Shown here: positions 30,516 to 37,559 of the stretch, in pieces
Numbering within the stretch: position 1 is the stretch's first letter
Layout of the letters: each line of letters opens with the position of its first letter
Virus record (IMG/VR): IMGVR_UViG_3300005253_003520
Span: 1-37,559 of that record
Source of the DNA: a virus
Direction: 5' to 3' (one strand)
DNA length: 37,559 nt
Program-made: the position numbers and the translations under genes
Notes under the pieces: generated by a model
Told to the model about the DNA's origin: nothing
The model's database searches: none
Seen by the model: the letters and a program-made list of their open reading frames with translations, nothing else

Positions 30516-30680
30516 CGCGGCGGGGCTCCTCCCTCTAGTCACCCCGCCGCGACAACTGAGAGACGGGACCACCCCTCCCCGGCCCCGTCTCTCGCCTCCC
30601 GTGAGCCTTTTGGCGAAGCGGGGCGTCCCTTTCACCCGATTTGTTTTGCCGCAATCCCGGTTGTCGAAACGCCCCGCTTC
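30516..30680. other. Three consecutive long hairpins
   Basis: Stem 1 CGCGGCGGGG (30516-30525) / CCCCGCCGCG (30542-30551), loop 16 nt. Stem 2 GAGAGACGGG (30558-30567) / CCCGTCTCTC (30584-30593), loop 16 nt. Stem 3 GAAGCGGGGCGT (30615-30626) / ACGCCCCGCTTC (30669-30680), loop 42 nt. All perfect, none followed by a T-run. Non-coding region before the DUF2800 gene. Confidence 0.8.
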
Positions 30681-30708
30681 ACCCAAACGCTCATTCTGTA
30701 GGGGTTCA

Positions 30709-31911
30709 ATGTCTGTCCGCAAGATCGCTGATACCGGACATGCTGAGGTCGGCCCGTCCAAGCTCGCCAGGGCGCTTCGTTGCCCCGGCAGCGTGGCGTT
30801 CCTTGCCGACATTGAAGACGACGCCGGCATTCCCGCCGCAGAGGGAACGATCCTTCATAGCTTCTGCGAAGACGCCCTCACGCAAAACATACTCGCCGAA
30901 GACTTCATAGGTGAGTGCCGCGAGCATGACGGCCACCGGTATACGCTCAACGAAGTCGATGCGGAGCTAATGCAAGACGGCCTCGATCGCCTCGACATGA
31001 TCCCCGGAAAACTCTTCGTCGAAAAGCGACTGGACCTCGATCGCTTCATGCCTGGGCAGTACGGGACGATGGACGTGGGGATCATGTCGCTGCGGTCCCG
31101 CGTCGCCCATGTGTGGGATTGGAAGTGGGGATATGTCCCGGTCGATCCTGTCCGTAATGAACAAGCGATGGCCTACGCCCTAGGGTTTTGGGACAACTTC
31201 ATTCGGGGCAACCCCGATTATGAGCATATCGACCAATTCCGCATTCACATCTGTCAGCCGCGCACGGTTCGCGGTGGCGGTGAATGGGATGTCAGTCTTG
31301 AGGACTTGCTGGCCTTTGGCCGGGAGATCAAGCCGAAGGTCGCGATGTGTTTCGAGCCGGATGCCCCGCGCGTCCCCGGCGAGGTTCAATGCAAATATTG
31401 CGACGGGGCGCGAAGCCTCACTTGCCCGGAATATAAGGCGTTCAACCTCCAAGCGCTGATCGACGATTTCGATGAGATGGATGAGCGGTGGGAAATGGGC
31501 CTGGGGCCGCGTCTGCCCGAACTGACGCCCGATCGACGGTCCTTCCTGATCGAGAACCGCCCGATGTTCGAAAAGTTCTTTGACCGGATCGAGAACGAGG
31601 CGCTCGACGACTTCATTAAGGGGCGCCCGGTGCCCCGCTTCAAGGCCGTCGAGGGTCGTCGTCCGCCGCGTAAATGGAACCCGGCCGATGAGGATGCGGT
31701 TCGGAATCGGCTTGAGAAGGCACTAGGCGAGGACGCCTACACTCGAAAGCTACTTTCCCCAACCCAAGCGGAAAAAGAACTTCCGCCAAGGCTCTTCGGA
31801 AATATCGAAGAGTACGTCGCCCCTTCCGAGCGCAAGTCGATCCTCGTCAGCGAGGACGACGCTCGGGAACCCATCCAAATCATCGACGACGAGTTCGACG
31901 ATTTGGATTAA
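30709..31911 (+). CDS. DUF2800-like phage nuclease (RecB/Cas4-type)
   Basis: 400 aa from MSVRKIADTGHAEVGPSKLA, with AGGGG 6 bases upstream. The start PSKLARALRCPGSVAFLADI and AAEGTILHSFCEDAL are DUF2800 hallmarks. GTMDVGIMS (Asp near 124) and VWDWKWG (Asp, Lys near 138-140) are the PD-(D/E)XK active-site residues. A late Cys group CKYCDGARSLTC plus the early Cys suggests a Cas4-like metal or Fe-S site. Probably a 5'-3' exonuclease working with the DUF2815 protein in recombination. The DUF2815 gene starts 25 bp downstream. Confidence 0.82.
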   Translation: MSVRKIADTGHAEVGPSKLARALRCPGSVAFLADIEDDAGIPAAEGTILHSFCEDALTQNILAEDFIGECREHDGHRYTLNEVDAELMQDGLDRLDMIPGKLFVEKRLDLDRFMPGQYGTMDVGIMSLRSRVAHVWDWKWGYVPVDPVRNEQAMAYALGFWDNFIRGNPDYEHIDQFRIHICQPRTVRGGGEWDVSLEDLLAFGREIKPKVAMCFEPDAPRVPGEVQCKYCDGARSLTCPEYKAFNLQALIDDFDEMDERWEMGLGPRLPELTPDRRSFLIENRPMFEKFFDRIENEALDDFIKGRPVPRFKAVEGRRPPRKWNPADEDAVRNRLEKALGEDAYTRKLLSPTQAEKELPPRLFGNIEEYVAPSERKSILVSEDDAREPIQIIDDEFDDLD

Positions 31912-31936
31912 CCGTCAACCAAAAGGTGTCATAACA

Positions 31937-32905
31937 ATGGCTGAAAAAGACCCGACTAAGGTCAAACTCAACGATGTGAGGCTGTCCTTCCCTAACCTCT
32001 TCGCCCCTCGCGGATTCGGCAAGAGCAACCGGGGAAAGCCCGCATATTCGGCGTCATTCTTCGTCCCCAAGGACGGGAAGCGCGGCGAGATGATGTACGA
32101 CGACATCCTCGACGCGATCGACGCTGCAAAGGAAAAGGAATGGGGTTCCGATTCGAAGAAGTGGCCGAAGGTCAAGAAGGTCAACATCGCCGTCAAGGAT
32201 GGCGACAAGCCTGCCGACGAGGACGACGACCCGAAGCCCGAGGAAGAGGGTATGTACGTCGTCGCTGCGCGCAATTACAAGCAGCCCCGCGTCCTCGACC
32301 GCGACAAGACCGAACTTCACGAGTCCGATGGCCTCCCTTACGGCGGCTGCTATGTCGATGGCATCGTGCGTTTTTGGGCGCAGACCTACGAAGGCATTCC
32401 CCGGATCAATTGCTCGTTGGAAGGGGTCAGGTATCGCCGTAAGGGCGAGCCCTTCGGTGCGGCGCCGCTCGATCCCGATGAGTTCGATAATCTCCCCGAG
32501 GAGGAAGAAGAGGACGAAGGGGGTTCCCGGCGTTCCAGCCGTCGCCGTGATGCGGAAGAAGGCGACGACGATCGCGGCTCTCGCCGCAGCCGCCGTGATG
32601 CGGAAGAAGGCGACGACGATCGCGGCTCTCGCCGCAGCCGCCGTGACCGGGACGACGAAGACGAGGATCGCGGCTCCCGCCGCAGCCTGTCTCTTATACA
32701 CATCTCCGAGCCCACGAGACCTCGGGGTTCCCGCCGCAGCCGTCGCGATGAGGACGACGAAGACGAGGATCGGGGTTCCCGCCGCAGCCGTCGCGATGAG
32801 GACGACGATTCCGATGACCGGCCGGCCCGCCGCAGCCGCCGTGACGCGGATGAAGACGAGGATCGCGGCTCCCGCCGCAGCCGCCGCAACAACGACGACA
32901 TCTAG
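31937..32905 (+). CDS. DUF2815 ssDNA-binding protein with repetitive tail; contains adapter sequence
   Basis: 322 aa as written. Residues about 1-185 are a DUF2815 OB-type ssDNA-binding domain (KLNDVRLSFPNLFAPRGFGK, AYSASFFVPKDGKRGEMMYD, GGCYVDGIVRFWAQTYEGIP). DUF2815 is regularly paired with DUF2800 nucleases. From about 190 a low-complexity tail alternates acidic runs with RGSRRSRRD units and ends RRNNDDI. The stretch LSLIHISEPTRP near residue 251-262 is translation of a Nextera adapter (32687-32720), not protein. The repeat count and total length are therefore unreliable. AAAGG lies about 10 bases before the ATG. Confidence 0.8.
   Translation: MAEKDPTKVKLNDVRLSFPNLFAPRGFGKSNRGKPAYSASFFVPKDGKRGEMMYDDILDAIDAAKEKEWGSDSKKWPKVKKVNIAVKDGDKPADEDDDPKPEEEGMYVVAARNYKQPRVLDRDKTELHESDGLPYGGCYVDGIVRFWAQTYEGIPRINCSLEGVRYRRKGEPFGAAPLDPDEFDNLPEEEEEDEGGSRRSSRRRDAEEGDDDRGSRRSRRDAEEGDDDRGSRRSRRDRDDEDEDRGSRRSLSLIHISEPTRPRGSRRSRRDEDDEDEDRGSRRSRRDEDDDSDDRPARRSRRDADEDEDRGSRRSRRNNDDI
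32687..32720 (+). other. Nextera transposase adapter (sequencing artefact)
   Basis: CTGTCTCTTATACACATCT (19-bp Tn5 mosaic end) followed directly by CCGAGCCCACGAGAC, together the exact Nextera read-2 adapter. It is flanked by near-identical copies of the RGSRRS repeat, so reads were joined across it by the assembler. Confidence 0.98.
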
Positions 32906-32946
32906 CGGGAGATGGCCGGGGCGTTCGCGTCCCGGCCGCATCATTT

Positions 32947-34902
32947 ATGCAAAAGCGAACGTTCGTCTTCGACATCGAGATATATTGGAACTACTTTTGC
33001 ATCATCTTCAAGGAGATCGGTGGCAAGAAGGCTGTCTTCTCTTGGGAGATGGACGACAGAGGCGCGATCGATACTAAGAGCCTTCGCAGATTTGTCCTGC
33101 GGCATCGGATCATCGGCTTCTACTCTGCCAACTTCGATATGCCAGTGCTGTTCGGAGCGTTGGCAGGATTCAATTGCGAGCGTCTAAAAGAGATCGCAAA
33201 CGCGATCATCGAAGAAGGATCGAAGCCTTGGGATGTTGAAAAGGCATACGGTTTCAGGATCGATCGAAACGTCGATCATATCGATCTTTTCAATATCCCA
33301 AAGGGTCAATACGGACTCAAGATATACAACGGGCGTCTGCATGGTAAGCGGATGCAGGACTTGCCGTATGAGCCTGATCGCATCCTCACCCAAGACGAAA
33401 TGGATGAGGTATACGACTATTGCTTGAACGATCTCGACGCTACCGAGCTTTTGTTCGAAGAATGCTCGAAACAGATCGCCCTTCGCGAGAAGATGGGCGA
33501 CGAGTACGGGATCGACCTTCGGTCAAAGTCTGACGCGCAAGTCGCCGAGGCGGTGATCAAGAGCGAGGTCGCCTCAGTCCTCGGGTACGAAGTGAAGCGG
33601 CCCGAGATCGCGCCAGGGACAACCTACCGCTACAACGTCCCCGCCTACATCAAGTTCAAGCACCCCGAGCTTCGGGACATTCTCGACATCATTCGCGAAA
33701 CTAAGTTTCGAGTTTCGCCGTCTGGCAATATCAAGATGCCAGACACCCTTGCCGACGCCGAAATCAAGATCGGCAAGGGTGTCTATCGGATGGGGATTGG
33801 CGGGCTTCATAGCTCCGAAAAGTCGACCGTCCATAAGGCTGAGAACGGGTATTTCCTCGTCGATCGGGACGTGACCTCCTACTACCCGGCCATCATCATC
33901 AATCAGAACCTCTTTCCGAAGCAGATGGGGTTCGCCTTCCAAAAGGTCTATCAGCGGATCGTCGACCGGCGTCTGGCCGCGAAGAAAGAGGGCGCCGAAG
34001 CCTACGATGAGATTGACGACCTCAAGGCCAAGCTGGAAAAGACGAACCGCGATCCAGACGCCGGCCCGTCCCTCATTGAAGAGCGGATTGAGGAGCTTAA
34101 AAACTCAGCCTCCATCTTCACGACCGTCGCCGACAGCCTCAAGATCACCATCAACGGGTCCTTCGGCAAGTTCGGCAATCGGTGGTCGGCCCTCTACTCG
34201 CCGCAGCTTCTAATCCAAACGACGATCACCGGGCAATTGTCGTTGCTCTTGCTCATCGAATGGCTTGATGAGGATGGGATCGAGGTCGTGTCGGCGAACA
34301 CTGACGGCATCGTGATCCGCTGCCATGAGGACGACCGCGATCTCTACCTCGACATCATCAAAGAATGGGAAGAGGCGACACAGTTCGTCACCGAAGAGAC
34401 GGGCTATGACGCCCTCCTAAGCCGGGACGTTAATAACTACATTGCGGTTAAGAAAGACGGCAAGGGGTATAAGACGAAGGGTGCGTTTGCAATCCCCGAT
34501 GAGGGCAAGGTCAGCGTCGATAAGAACCCGACGAATGAGATCGCCGTGCAAGCCGCGATCGATCATATCCTTCACGGAACCCCGATATGGGCGACTGTTG
34601 TCGCATCGAACGATATTCGCCGCTTCATCACCGTGCGGACGGTCAAGGGTGGCGCCGTCGATCAGGATGGCGAATATCTCGGCAAGGCGATCCGCTGGTA
34701 TTACTCGACCGATGTTCATGACTCGATCCGCTATAAGAACGCGACGGCCAAGGGCAATCACAATGCCGTCCCGAGGACCGAGGGTGCCCGCGCTTGTATG
34801 GAGCTTCCTGACGAGCTTCCCGACGACATCGACCATTCATGGTACGCCCGCGAGGCCCGCTCGATCCTGACGCAAGTCGGCTATCAGCGGAAGCTCATCT
34901 AA
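32947..34902 (+). CDS. DNA polymerase, family B-like
   Basis: 651 aa. 3'-5' exonuclease motifs: ExoI FDIEIYW (Asp9, Glu11), ExoII YSANFDMPVLFG, ExoIII YDYCLNDLDATELL. Polymerase motifs: A DRDVTSYYPAII near 306-316, B KITINGSFGKFGN near 399-411, C SANTDGIVI near 449 (usual YGDTDS replaced by ANTDG, catalytic Asp kept). It is shorter than cellular family B enzymes, as in many phages. Likely the replicative polymerase of replicon A. Its stop overlaps the start of the VRR-NUC gene by one base. Confidence 0.92.
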   Translation: MQKRTFVFDIEIYWNYFCIIFKEIGGKKAVFSWEMDDRGAIDTKSLRRFVLRHRIIGFYSANFDMPVLFGALAGFNCERLKEIANAIIEEGSKPWDVEKAYGFRIDRNVDHIDLFNIPKGQYGLKIYNGRLHGKRMQDLPYEPDRILTQDEMDEVYDYCLNDLDATELLFEECSKQIALREKMGDEYGIDLRSKSDAQVAEAVIKSEVASVLGYEVKRPEIAPGTTYRYNVPAYIKFKHPELRDILDIIRETKFRVSPSGNIKMPDTLADAEIKIGKGVYRMGIGGLHSSEKSTVHKAENGYFLVDRDVTSYYPAIIINQNLFPKQMGFAFQKVYQRIVDRRLAAKKEGAEAYDEIDDLKAKLEKTNRDPDAGPSLIEERIEELKNSASIFTTVADSLKITINGSFGKFGNRWSALYSPQLLIQTTITGQLSLLLLIEWLDEDGIEVVSANTDGIVIRCHEDDRDLYLDIIKEWEEATQFVTEETGYDALLSRDVNNYIAVKKDGKGYKTKGAFAIPDEGKVSVDKNPTNEIAVQAAIDHILHGTPIWATVVASNDIRRFITVRTVKGGAVDQDGEYLGKAIRWYYSTDVHDSIRYKNATAKGNHNAVPRTEGARACMELPDELPDDIDHSWYAREARSILTQVGYQRKLI

Positions 34903-35213
34903 TGGGGCGGCAAGGAGGCCCCTTAGAGTCATACATCGAACGCCGCGTGGTGAAGTTCGGTGAAAGGCTCGGATACGTCGTCCGCAAGGTCCAGTGGGTG
35001 GCGCGAAAAGGGGCGCCCGATCGGGTCTTCATGGGGTCCGGCTTCACCCTATGGATCGAGTTCAAGCAGTTGGGCGTAAAGCCCGAGCCGCATCAAGCCA
35101 AAGAGCATATGCGGATGCGCTCGGCCGGCCAACTCGTCTTCGTCATCGACAACATAGCGGACGGTGAGGCGCTTCTACGGCGGTACGCGCGAGACCACGC
35201 CGACGTTCTATGA
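34902..35213 (+). CDS. VRR-NUC domain nuclease
   Basis: 103 aa from MGRQGGPLESYIERRVVKFG. The whole protein is a VRR-NUC fold: GAPDRVFMGSGFTLWIEFKQ gives catalytic Asp40, Glu53 and Lys55, and PHQ (Gln65) follows. These stand-alone phage enzymes are Holliday-junction or flap-type nucleases. Overlaps the polymerase by 1 bp and the helicase by 4 bp (ATGA), one coupled replication cluster. Confidence 0.92.
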   Translation: MGRQGGPLESYIERRVVKFGERLGYVVRKVQWVARKGAPDRVFMGSGFTLWIEFKQLGVKPEPHQAKEHMRMRSAGQLVFVIDNIADGEALLRRYARDHADVL

Positions 35214-36730
35214 GCAAGGCCCGTCGCCCCAGGAAGGCGCTGAGACGCTATCAGCGCATATTCAAGAATAAGATCGTCAGGCTCAACAATCTGATCCTGG
35301 CGCTTCCCATGGGCTCGGGAAAGACGGGAACATGCCTTACGGCCATGCTCGACCTTCTCGACGACGGGGAGGTCAAGAAGGTTCTCATCGTCGCGCCTCT
35401 GTTGGTAGCCGTTGGAACATGGCCCGACGAGATCGACGATTGGGAGCACACCGCCGATCTGACATGGACGCTCCTGCGCGCTGACGATGACGATCCCGAC
35501 ATAAAGGCGAAACGCGAGATGTTTTATCGGGACGCTCGCGATCTGTGGGGCTTTCCGCCGAAGGATGCAGCGAAGTTCGCCAATCGGATGCGGAACCGCG
35601 CGAAGGAATGGAAGCTCCGCAAGCTCGCCGAGACAGGGACGGAAGTCCACATCATCAACCGCGAGGCCCTGCCCTGGTTGTGGAAGCACTTCGGGGAGGG
35701 CGAGCGTTGGCCCTATGACATGCTCGTCGTCGATGAGGCGTCCATGTTCAAGAACGCCAAGATTAGGACTCCGCTCAAGGAACTGACGCGATTCGGCGTT
35801 GCCGCCAAGGCGAGGAAGTTCGCAAAGCGCGTTGTCCTTTTGACCGGAACCCCGGCCCCCAAGGGTCTCGAAAATCTCTTTGGACTGTCCTACATCGCGG
35901 ACGGCGGGGATCGCCTGGGCAATTCCAAGCATTTGTTCATGCGTACCTATTTTGACAAGAAGACCGTCAAAATGGGGACTCTCAAAATCCCCAAATACAT
36001 TGAAAAGCCCTGGGCCGAAGCGAAGATAATGGATCGCCTCGGGGACATTATGTTCTCCATGCGGGAAGAGGATTGCGTCGATCTTCCACCAATGATCCCG
36101 ATCCCAATGAAAGTTAGTTTACCGCCGCGTATCCTCGATCAATACAAGCGATTTGAGCGAACCCTATACAGCGAAGAATACGACGTTGAGGCCGTCAACA
36201 AGGGCGTGCTTCAAAACAAGCTCCTCCAATTCGCCAACGGGAGCATGTATAATGAGGACCGGGAAGAGGTCTGGATTCACGACGAGAAGCTTGAGGCACT
36301 TGAGCAAATCGTCGAGGACGCCAACGGGATGCCCGTCCTCTGCGCGTACACCTTCGCGTTTGATATTCGTCGCATTCGAAAGCTGTTCCCCAAAGCCGTC
36401 GTCTTCGGCAGGGGCAACGTCGTCGAACAGAAACGCGCCTGGAATAGGGGCGAGATCGACTTTATGGCGGCTCACCCGGCGTCGATCGGGCACGGGCAAA
36501 ACATTCAGTACGGCGGTCACATTTCGGTTTGGTATGGGCTGACCCCCGATCTGGAATTGTATCAGCAATTCAACAAGCGGCTTCATCGGAGCGGCCAGAC
36601 GCACACCGTTTTCAATCACCATCTGATCGCCACGGGGACCTATGACGAAAAGATGCTACCGCTCTTGACGCGGCGCGATGCGACGCAAGATCGGATCATC
36701 GAAGCCGTCCGCGTCAATCTGGCAGCGTGA
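35210..36730 (+). CDS. SNF2-like DNA helicase/translocase
   Basis: 506 aa. Motif I LPMGSGKTG (Lys38), motif II VVDEAS near 172-177, motif III LTGTP near 210-214, late motifs MAAHPASIGHGQNIQ and QFNKRLHRSGQ near 450-461. These are the superfamily 2, SNF2-type set found in many phages next to a VRR-NUC nuclease and polymerase. It probably remodels forks or recombination intermediates. Last gene of the replication cluster; about 60 bp follow before the repressor promoter. Confidence 0.9.
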   Translation: MSKARRPRKALRRYQRIFKNKIVRLNNLILALPMGSGKTGTCLTAMLDLLDDGEVKKVLIVAPLLVAVGTWPDEIDDWEHTADLTWTLLRADDDDPDIKAKREMFYRDARDLWGFPPKDAAKFANRMRNRAKEWKLRKLAETGTEVHIINREALPWLWKHFGEGERWPYDMLVVDEASMFKNAKIRTPLKELTRFGVAAKARKFAKRVVLLTGTPAPKGLENLFGLSYIADGGDRLGNSKHLFMRTYFDKKTVKMGTLKIPKYIEKPWAEAKIMDRLGDIMFSMREEDCVDLPPMIPIPMKVSLPPRILDQYKRFERTLYSEEYDVEAVNKGVLQNKLLQFANGSMYNEDREEVWIHDEKLEALEQIVEDANGMPVLCAYTFAFDIRRIRKLFPKAVVFGRGNVVEQKRAWNRGEIDFMAAHPASIGHGQNIQYGGHISVWYGLTPDLELYQQFNKRLHRSGQTHTVFNHHLIATGTYDEKMLPLLTRRDATQDRIIEAVRVNLAA

Positions 36731-36793
36731 TTTCCCCCTGTACCTTCTGTTAAGCATGGATTACGTGAAACTTGCGTCAAATGGGAGGAGCCC

Positions 36794-36840
36794 TTGACGA
36801 CGGGGAAACCTGTGGATAACTAAGTCAAGTAATGGTTGAA
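36794..36840 (+). promoter_or_regulatory. Promoter of the CI-like gene with dyad operator, copy 6
   Basis: TTGACG (36794-36799), 17-bp spacer, TAACTA (36817-36822). It is followed at once by GTCAAGTAATGGTTGAA (36824-36840), one mismatch from the dyad, placed over the transcription start. Suggests autoregulation. Confidence 0.6.
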
Positions 36841-36860
36841 TTGACCAACAAGGGATTGAC

Positions 36861-37559
36861 ATGCGCGTTAAGAAAGACCGTCCGATTATCGCCGCCGAGT
36901 TCGCCAAGCGATTCGGAATGGCCTGCGACAACAATGATCTCTGCCCGCCGCACAACTACGGCCGGCTACAGTGGATCGCGGATCAGTTGGGTTCCCGCTA
37001 CGGCGTCAGCCTCTCGAAAGAGAGCGTTCGGCGGTGGGCGTCGGGCGAGGGATCGCCGCGTCCCGACAAGGGCAAGCTCCTGGCCGAACTCCTAAAGGTC
37101 GATGAGTCTTGGTTGTTGCTCGGCGTCCAGCCCGAGGGCGACCGGAAGACAGTGGGGGCTACGCAAAATGCAGCCGTCAACCTACTGTCTGGAATACTAC
37201 TGGCCCGTGACATTACGGTTGCCTTGCCGGATGAGGACGACCCGCTCAAGGATTGCGTGAATCTCTATGCGGTTATCGGGGGTCGTCAACTGCGGCTACA
37301 TGCAACCTTCGGCCAGCCATCGGCAGGCGGTGCGAAGTTTCTGATCCCGGTGCAGTTCGAGAACGTCACCGTCATCGGCGTCGTGCCGACCGGGGATGAC
37401 GGGACCTTCAATCTCTATCACCTGTTGCCGTCTGCAATCTCGAAATACGGGAACAAGCGGGGCGGCTACATCGAAATGAGCGGCGAGGTCAGTGAGTATT
37501 CTGTCGCCGTAAAAGACGTGAAGTGCCCCCGGATCAGAAGCGTCAAGGCGATGCTCTGA
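36861..37559 (+). CDS. CI-like transcriptional repressor
   Basis: 232 aa from MRVKKDRPIIAAEFAKRFGM, with AAGGGA 6 bases upstream. Residues about 34-85 form the HTH: GRLQWIADQLGSRYGVSLSK, ESVRRWASGEGSPRPDKGKL, LLAELLKVDESWLLLG, a pattern common in phage CI-type proteins. The C-terminal ~140 residues are beta-rich (LYAVIGGRQLRLHATFG, FLIPVQFENVTVIGVVP) but no Ser-Lys peptidase pair of the S24/LexA type is evident, so RecA-triggered cleavage is doubtful. Together with the Cro-like protein it is the best candidate to bind the six GTCAA-N7-TTGAC sites. The window ends at its stop. Confidence 0.78.
   Translation: MRVKKDRPIIAAEFAKRFGMACDNNDLCPPHNYGRLQWIADQLGSRYGVSLSKESVRRWASGEGSPRPDKGKLLAELLKVDESWLLLGVQPEGDRKTVGATQNAAVNLLSGILLARDITVALPDEDDPLKDCVNLYAVIGGRQLRLHATFGQPSAGGAKFLIPVQFENVTVIGVVPTGDDGTFNLYHLLPSAISKYGNKRGGYIEMSGEVSEYSVAVKDVKCPRIRSVKAML

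Noticed and set aside
31912-31920. GTCAACC half-sites before several genes (5570, 7055, 8085, 8319, 31914)
   Set aside because: Only one half of the dyad is present and at 7055 it lies within codons; not counted as operators though a relation cannot be excluded.
32520-32890. Repeat block resembling a short CRISPR-like or minisatellite array
   Set aside because: The repeats are coding (RGSRRS units) with no unique spacers, and are disturbed by the adapter; no cas genes.
32054-32944. 296-aa leftward frame containing GLGDVYKRQ
   Set aside because: Antisense of the DUF2815 gene; the peptide is another reading of the Nextera adapter.

Overview
The window is GC-rich, densely packed phage-type DNA. 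Protein families, the tRNA-Thr and the style of the small regulators point to an alphaproteobacterial host, probably Hyphomicrobiales-like (inference only; no host housekeeping gene is present). Two replicons can be separated. Replicon A (1-8415 and 25281-37559) is a phage or prophage backbone. Replicon B (8416-25280) is a 16.8 kb integrated element sitting in A's tRNA-Thr(GGU) gene, bounded by a 52-bp tRNA-derived direct repeat (32 bp perfect core, two mismatches beyond it).

Replicon A, left arm: an AlpA-like regulator, a Nu1/DUF1441-like small terminase and a GpA-type large terminase whose reading frame is broken at about 1938, where it abuts a truncated leftward gene (probable chimeric join or rearrangement). 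Leftward operons follow: a small winged-helix-like protein, a DUF7768-like protein, a run of small phage and membrane proteins (4936-7320), and an ArdA antirestriction protein carrying an inserted zinc ribbon. Right arm: leftward small genes, an 800-bp repeat-rich non-coding region, a prim-pol/DUF3987 replication protein, a Cro-like protein, then rightward replication and recombination genes (DUF2800 nuclease, DUF2815 ssDNA-binding protein, family B DNA polymerase, VRR-NUC nuclease, SNF2-like helicase) and a CI-like repressor. Six copies of a 17-bp dyad, GTCAA-N7-TTGAC, lie on A's promoters on both sides of B. Near-identical leaders at 7321-7346 and 25507-25532 also tie the two arms together. 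A's own portal, capsid, tail and lysis genes are not in the window.

Replicon B has, from left to right, integrase arm-type sites, a VirE-type helicase, an iteron array (likely origin), a complete HK97-type head and packaging set (portal, protease, capsid, HNH, head-tail connector, head closure, P27 small terminase, large terminase), a TM2 protein, a leftward cargo block (RhuM family, unknown, HsdR-N nuclease), a bidirectional XRE control region, a cascade of small HTH regulators and a tyrosine integrase. It has no recognisable tail or lysis gene. This is the architecture of a capsid-forming phage-inducible chromosomal island (cf-PICI), a satellite that makes its own heads and borrows tails. 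Here it is lodged in a tRNA gene carried by another virus.

Data-quality warning: positions 32687-32720 are a verbatim Nextera transposase adapter inside the DUF2815 gene. The repeat region around it, and possibly the break near 1938, should be treated as assembly-suspect.
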